From CAVVEQ01 sp963802095 (GTDB taxonomy: Bacteria > Chloroflexota > Anaerolineae > Anaerolineales > Anaerolineaceae), in contig CAWDHI010000001.1 of the NCBI GenBank assembly GCA_963802095.1, forward strand, positions 496,001-560,000: 64,000 bases of DNA, read 5' to 3'. The notes under the pieces are model-generated. The model had not been told where the DNA came from. It was given only the letters and a program-made list of their open reading frames with translations, and searched no databases. The translations under genes and the position numbers were made by a program. The first letter of the stretch is position 1; each line of letters starts with the position of its first letter. Shown piece after piece: positions 62,312 through 64,000 of this stretch.

Positions 62312-62685
62312 TAATCCTCCGAACTTGAAGCCTTTTTCAACCAATCAATTAGATCTGAAGGGATAAAAGGTTTCATGATGAAACCGTCTGCTCCAGCAGC
62401 CATGCACTCCGAGTGGAAGTCTAATCCTGAAGTCATGATTATTTTTATTGTAGAAAATTGATGGTTCATCCTTATCTCCTTCAGTAGTTCGATACCATCA
62501 TTTTCACCTAAGTGCACATCAAGAATAATAATTGAAGGTGGATCTAAACTTAGTGTTTCATGAATGGATGCATTCGAGAAATTATTCGGGGTGGAGGACT
62601 GAAACCCCTCCAACGATAATACTTTGCTCAATAACATCTGCATGGTCGGGTCATCTTCCAGGATGAGAACTTTTTTATGAATCAT
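62311..62685 (-). CDS. Single-domain response regulator (CheY-like)
   Basis: 124 residues with a receiver domain only. The acidic pocket is E10-D11-D12, the phosphoacceptor D56 is in IIILDVHLGEND, the switch Thr is T85 (MTSG) and the Lys is K105 (MKPF). No output domain and no histidine kinase nearby, so it probably signals by protein contact. GGGGG precedes the ATG. It is translationally coupled to the MoaB-like gene, with no obvious functional reason. Confidence 0.93.
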   Translation of the reverse strand: MIHKKVLILEDDPTMQMLLSKVLSLEGFQSSTPNNFSNASIHETLSLDPPSIIILDVHLGENDGIELLKEIRMNHQFSTIKIIMTSGLDFHSECMAAGADGFIMKPFIPSDLIDWLKKASSSED

Positions 62686-62797
62686 TCAACCCCCACAAGA
62701 TGCATCGATCACCATTCGTACGTAAACCTGGACCATGAGTTCTTACCAAGGTTACCCTTTGATCAACTTAATATTGGTCGGCACAGATCCAATCAGG

Positions 62798-62871
62798 CGC
62801 CCCTGGTGAGACTCGAACTCACAACCATCGGATTAGAAGTCCGGTGCTCTGTCCAATTGAGCTACAAGGGC
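62798..62871 (-). tRNA. tRNA-Arg (anticodon TCT)
   Basis: Acceptor GCCCTTG/CAGGGGC (one G-T pair), anticodon stem CCGGA/TCCGA (last pair weak) with loop CTTCTAA, giving TCT. The discriminator is G and no CCA is encoded. Confidence 0.93.
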
Positions 62872-63002
62872 AGTATTCTTCGATTTTACCATTCTGTTGC
62901 TGGTTTTTCCTGAATTAGAAAACTAGCTGACTATTTTTAAAGCGATTCGTAATAAATGCATAATCAAAGGATTTATAATCCTATTATAAAAAGGAGTTTA
63001 TT

Positions 63003-63260
63003 ATGAGTGAGATCGATTGCGAAAAATTAAAACAGGTTCGGGATGATGCTTACACCCAGCTAGTGCTTGTGCAGATAGAAGCCAAAGATCAATCTGCTCG
63101 GAAAGGTTTCCTTGGGTTTTTTAATAAACCAAAGAGCCCCGAAGATTCGAAGGATGCTACACTAAGTCCGGAACAACAAGAAATTCAAGCCAGATTGGAA
63201 GCTGCCAAGATCAAATATGAGGAAACAAAAAAGAATTACGAGCAGAATTGCAAGGGGTAG
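63003..63260 (+). CDS. Small charged protein, unrecognised
   Basis: 85 residues, highly charged and probably helical at both ends (CEKLKQVRDDAYTQLVLVQIE and QQEIQARLEAAKIKYEETKKNYEQNC), with a short Gly/Phe/Pro-rich middle (RKGFLGFFNKPKSPED). AAAAGGAG precedes the ATG, and TATAAA is just upstream. The two helices could form a hairpin coiled coil. No family is recognised. Confidence 0.65.
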   Translation: MSEIDCEKLKQVRDDAYTQLVLVQIEAKDQSARKGFLGFFNKPKSPEDSKDATLSPEQQEIQARLEAAKIKYEETKKNYEQNCKG

Positions 63261-63268
63261 CTATCCTA

Positions 63269-63703
63269 TCAGGCTTGATAAGGTCGGATCCCCTTATATA
63301 CCTGTATACCGCTGAAGGTGAGTAATATCTTGCTCGCTGGTTGCTGAATCAGGATAGATAGTTCGTTGGGGGTAAGGGGTATATTTTCGTTCGCCAGGAA
63401 AGTACGAAAAACTGCATCCACAAGGGCAGTGTTAATGGAAACAAAACCCGGTTCCTTTGCGCAGTGAGCAATCAGTGTATGCTGAATACCATCCAATGAG
63501 TGGACTTCCCCCGTATCTTTATCCACCCAATCGATTAGTTTTTCAGTATCCGCATTTTGAAACAATTCCTTGTGTACCGGGCAAAGGTAATCGATCAAGA
63601 AAACACGCCAATCGTTTTCGTTGGTTTTCCACCAGTCAAAATCTATTTGGAAAGGGGAATCCAAAGTCGGTTTTATAATGCTGAACTTTTTTGGTTCACT
63701 CAT
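63269..63703 (-). CDS. Hypothetical protein, coupled to the upstream edge gene
   Basis: 144 residues, soluble, with an N-terminal SEPKKFSIIKPTLDSPFQIDFDWWK and a C-terminal FSGIQVYKGIRPY. I do not recognise the family. The ATG at 63703 lies inside the end of the upstream gene (8-nt overlap), which argues that the two are translated together and favours it over the ATG at 63805. Confidence 0.6.
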   Translation of the reverse strand: MSEPKKFSIIKPTLDSPFQIDFDWWKTNENDWRVFLIDYLCPVHKELFQNADTEKLIDWVDKDTGEVHSLDGIQHTLIAHCAKEPGFVSINTALVDAVFRTFLANENIPLTPNELSILIQQPASKILLTFSGIQVYKGIRPYQA

Positions 63704-64000
63704 GCGTAGAATCCCCTGAAGCTTCCGCAAATCTGTAATACAAATTTCCAACTGATTGATATTTGCTGTTTGTGGACAGGGTGTATATAACAAGGTCCGG
63801 AGCACATCTACGCACCAAATTCAAGCACGCGTAAAGTTCTTGGGCGTGGATATGTCCTTGAGGATTCAATTTTGCCAGCTCCTGGGACATCAAGTTCAGG
63901 GTCGACTCGAAGTTACCCCGCTGTTTTCCGGATTTCCACAATGAATCAACCGCATCCACATCTGGAATGGCTATAGCCATCCTTTCATCGAAAGTAGCGG
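63696..64000 (-). CDS. Hypothetical protein, C-terminal part (runs in from beyond the window)
   Basis: The frame is open from the window edge (ATFDERMAIAIPDVDAVDSL) to the stop at 63696. An internal ATG at 63980 is possible, but sense codons continue upstream without a good ribosome-binding site, so the gene probably begins outside. Mostly helical, soluble, with LNPQGHIHAQELYACLNLVRR. No recognised domain. It overlaps the downstream hypothetical gene. Confidence 0.5.
   Translation of the reverse strand, partial: ATFDERMAIAIPDVDAVDSLWKSGKQRGNFESTLNLMSQELAKLNPQGHIHAQELYACLNLVRRCAPDLVIYTLSTNSKYQSVGNLYYRFAEASGDSTHE

Noticed and set aside
1..64000. CRISPR arrays, prophage, insertion sequences, rRNA genes
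   Set aside because: No repeat-spacer pattern, phage structural genes, transposase or rRNA sequence was found on reading both strands.

Overview
The window is a bacterial chromosome segment of moderate G+C with dense, mostly co-directional operons and no insertion sequence, prophage or CRISPR array. The gene families suggest an anaerobic, Anaerolineae-like member of the Chloroflexota: YugP-type peptidase, TPR protein with repeated P-x-W motifs, YfhO-like membrane proteins followed by MoxR/DUF58, and a single primary sigma factor. That placement is inferred from gene content alone.

Region 1 (1-6419, minus strand) is the most unusual part. A five-gene operon encodes, in order: a membrane zinc-ribbon protein; a DUF2207-like membrane protein with a cytoplasmic tail ending in a Cys-Ala repeat (CACACACAGCACACA); a radical SAM/SPASM enzyme with an N-terminal PqqD-like peptide-binding domain; a close paralogue that kept the fold but lost every cluster-binding cysteine; and a SAM methyltransferase. 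I read this as a candidate peptide-modification system in which the substrate is the tail of a membrane protein and a catalytically dead radical SAM protein assists. tRNA-Leu and the 5' part of the trigger factor gene follow.

Region 2 (6453-13767, plus) holds information-processing genes: ligA, an RlmI-like rRNA methyltransferase, tmRNA and tRNA-Val on the opposite strand, a FAH-family hydrolase, and yebC-ruvC-spoU-ruvA. Region 3 (13772-28477, plus) is an ATP synthase F1 cluster split in two. atpA-atpG is separated from atpD-atpC-mreB by about 9 kb carrying a YfcC-type transporter, ornithine carbamoyltransferase, arginine deiminase, a ZIP transporter, two Lys-rich micro-ORFs, a PPK2 kinase and a P-type ATPase.

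Region 4 (28559-41812, mainly minus) has the YugP peptidase, tRNA-Arg(CCG), dus, tRNA-Asp, ndk, a 1171-residue TPR protein, the primary sigma factor, a DUF4340-like protein, a monooxygenase/Fe-ADH pair on the plus strand, and a zinc-ribbon/P1 peptidase/DegV operon. Region 5 (40934-48608, plus) holds an SH3b protein, smpB, a phytol-kinase-like enzyme, a HAL-type ammonia-lyase with an unusual SSG triad, a Tat-exported L,D-transpeptidase, a DUF2085 protein, pgeF, yggS and yggU.

Region 6 (48629-64000) has a membrane-anchored NACHT-HEAT protein coupled to a coiled-coil zinc-ribbon protein. It is followed by four overlapping polytopic membrane proteins in an A-B-A'-B' order leading into MoxR and DUF58, then a MoaB-like protein with a response regulator, tRNA-Arg(TCT), and unrecognised genes at the edge. 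Several genes lack a Shine-Dalgarno sequence and instead have a -10 box 6-8 nt before the ATG, which suggests leaderless transcripts.
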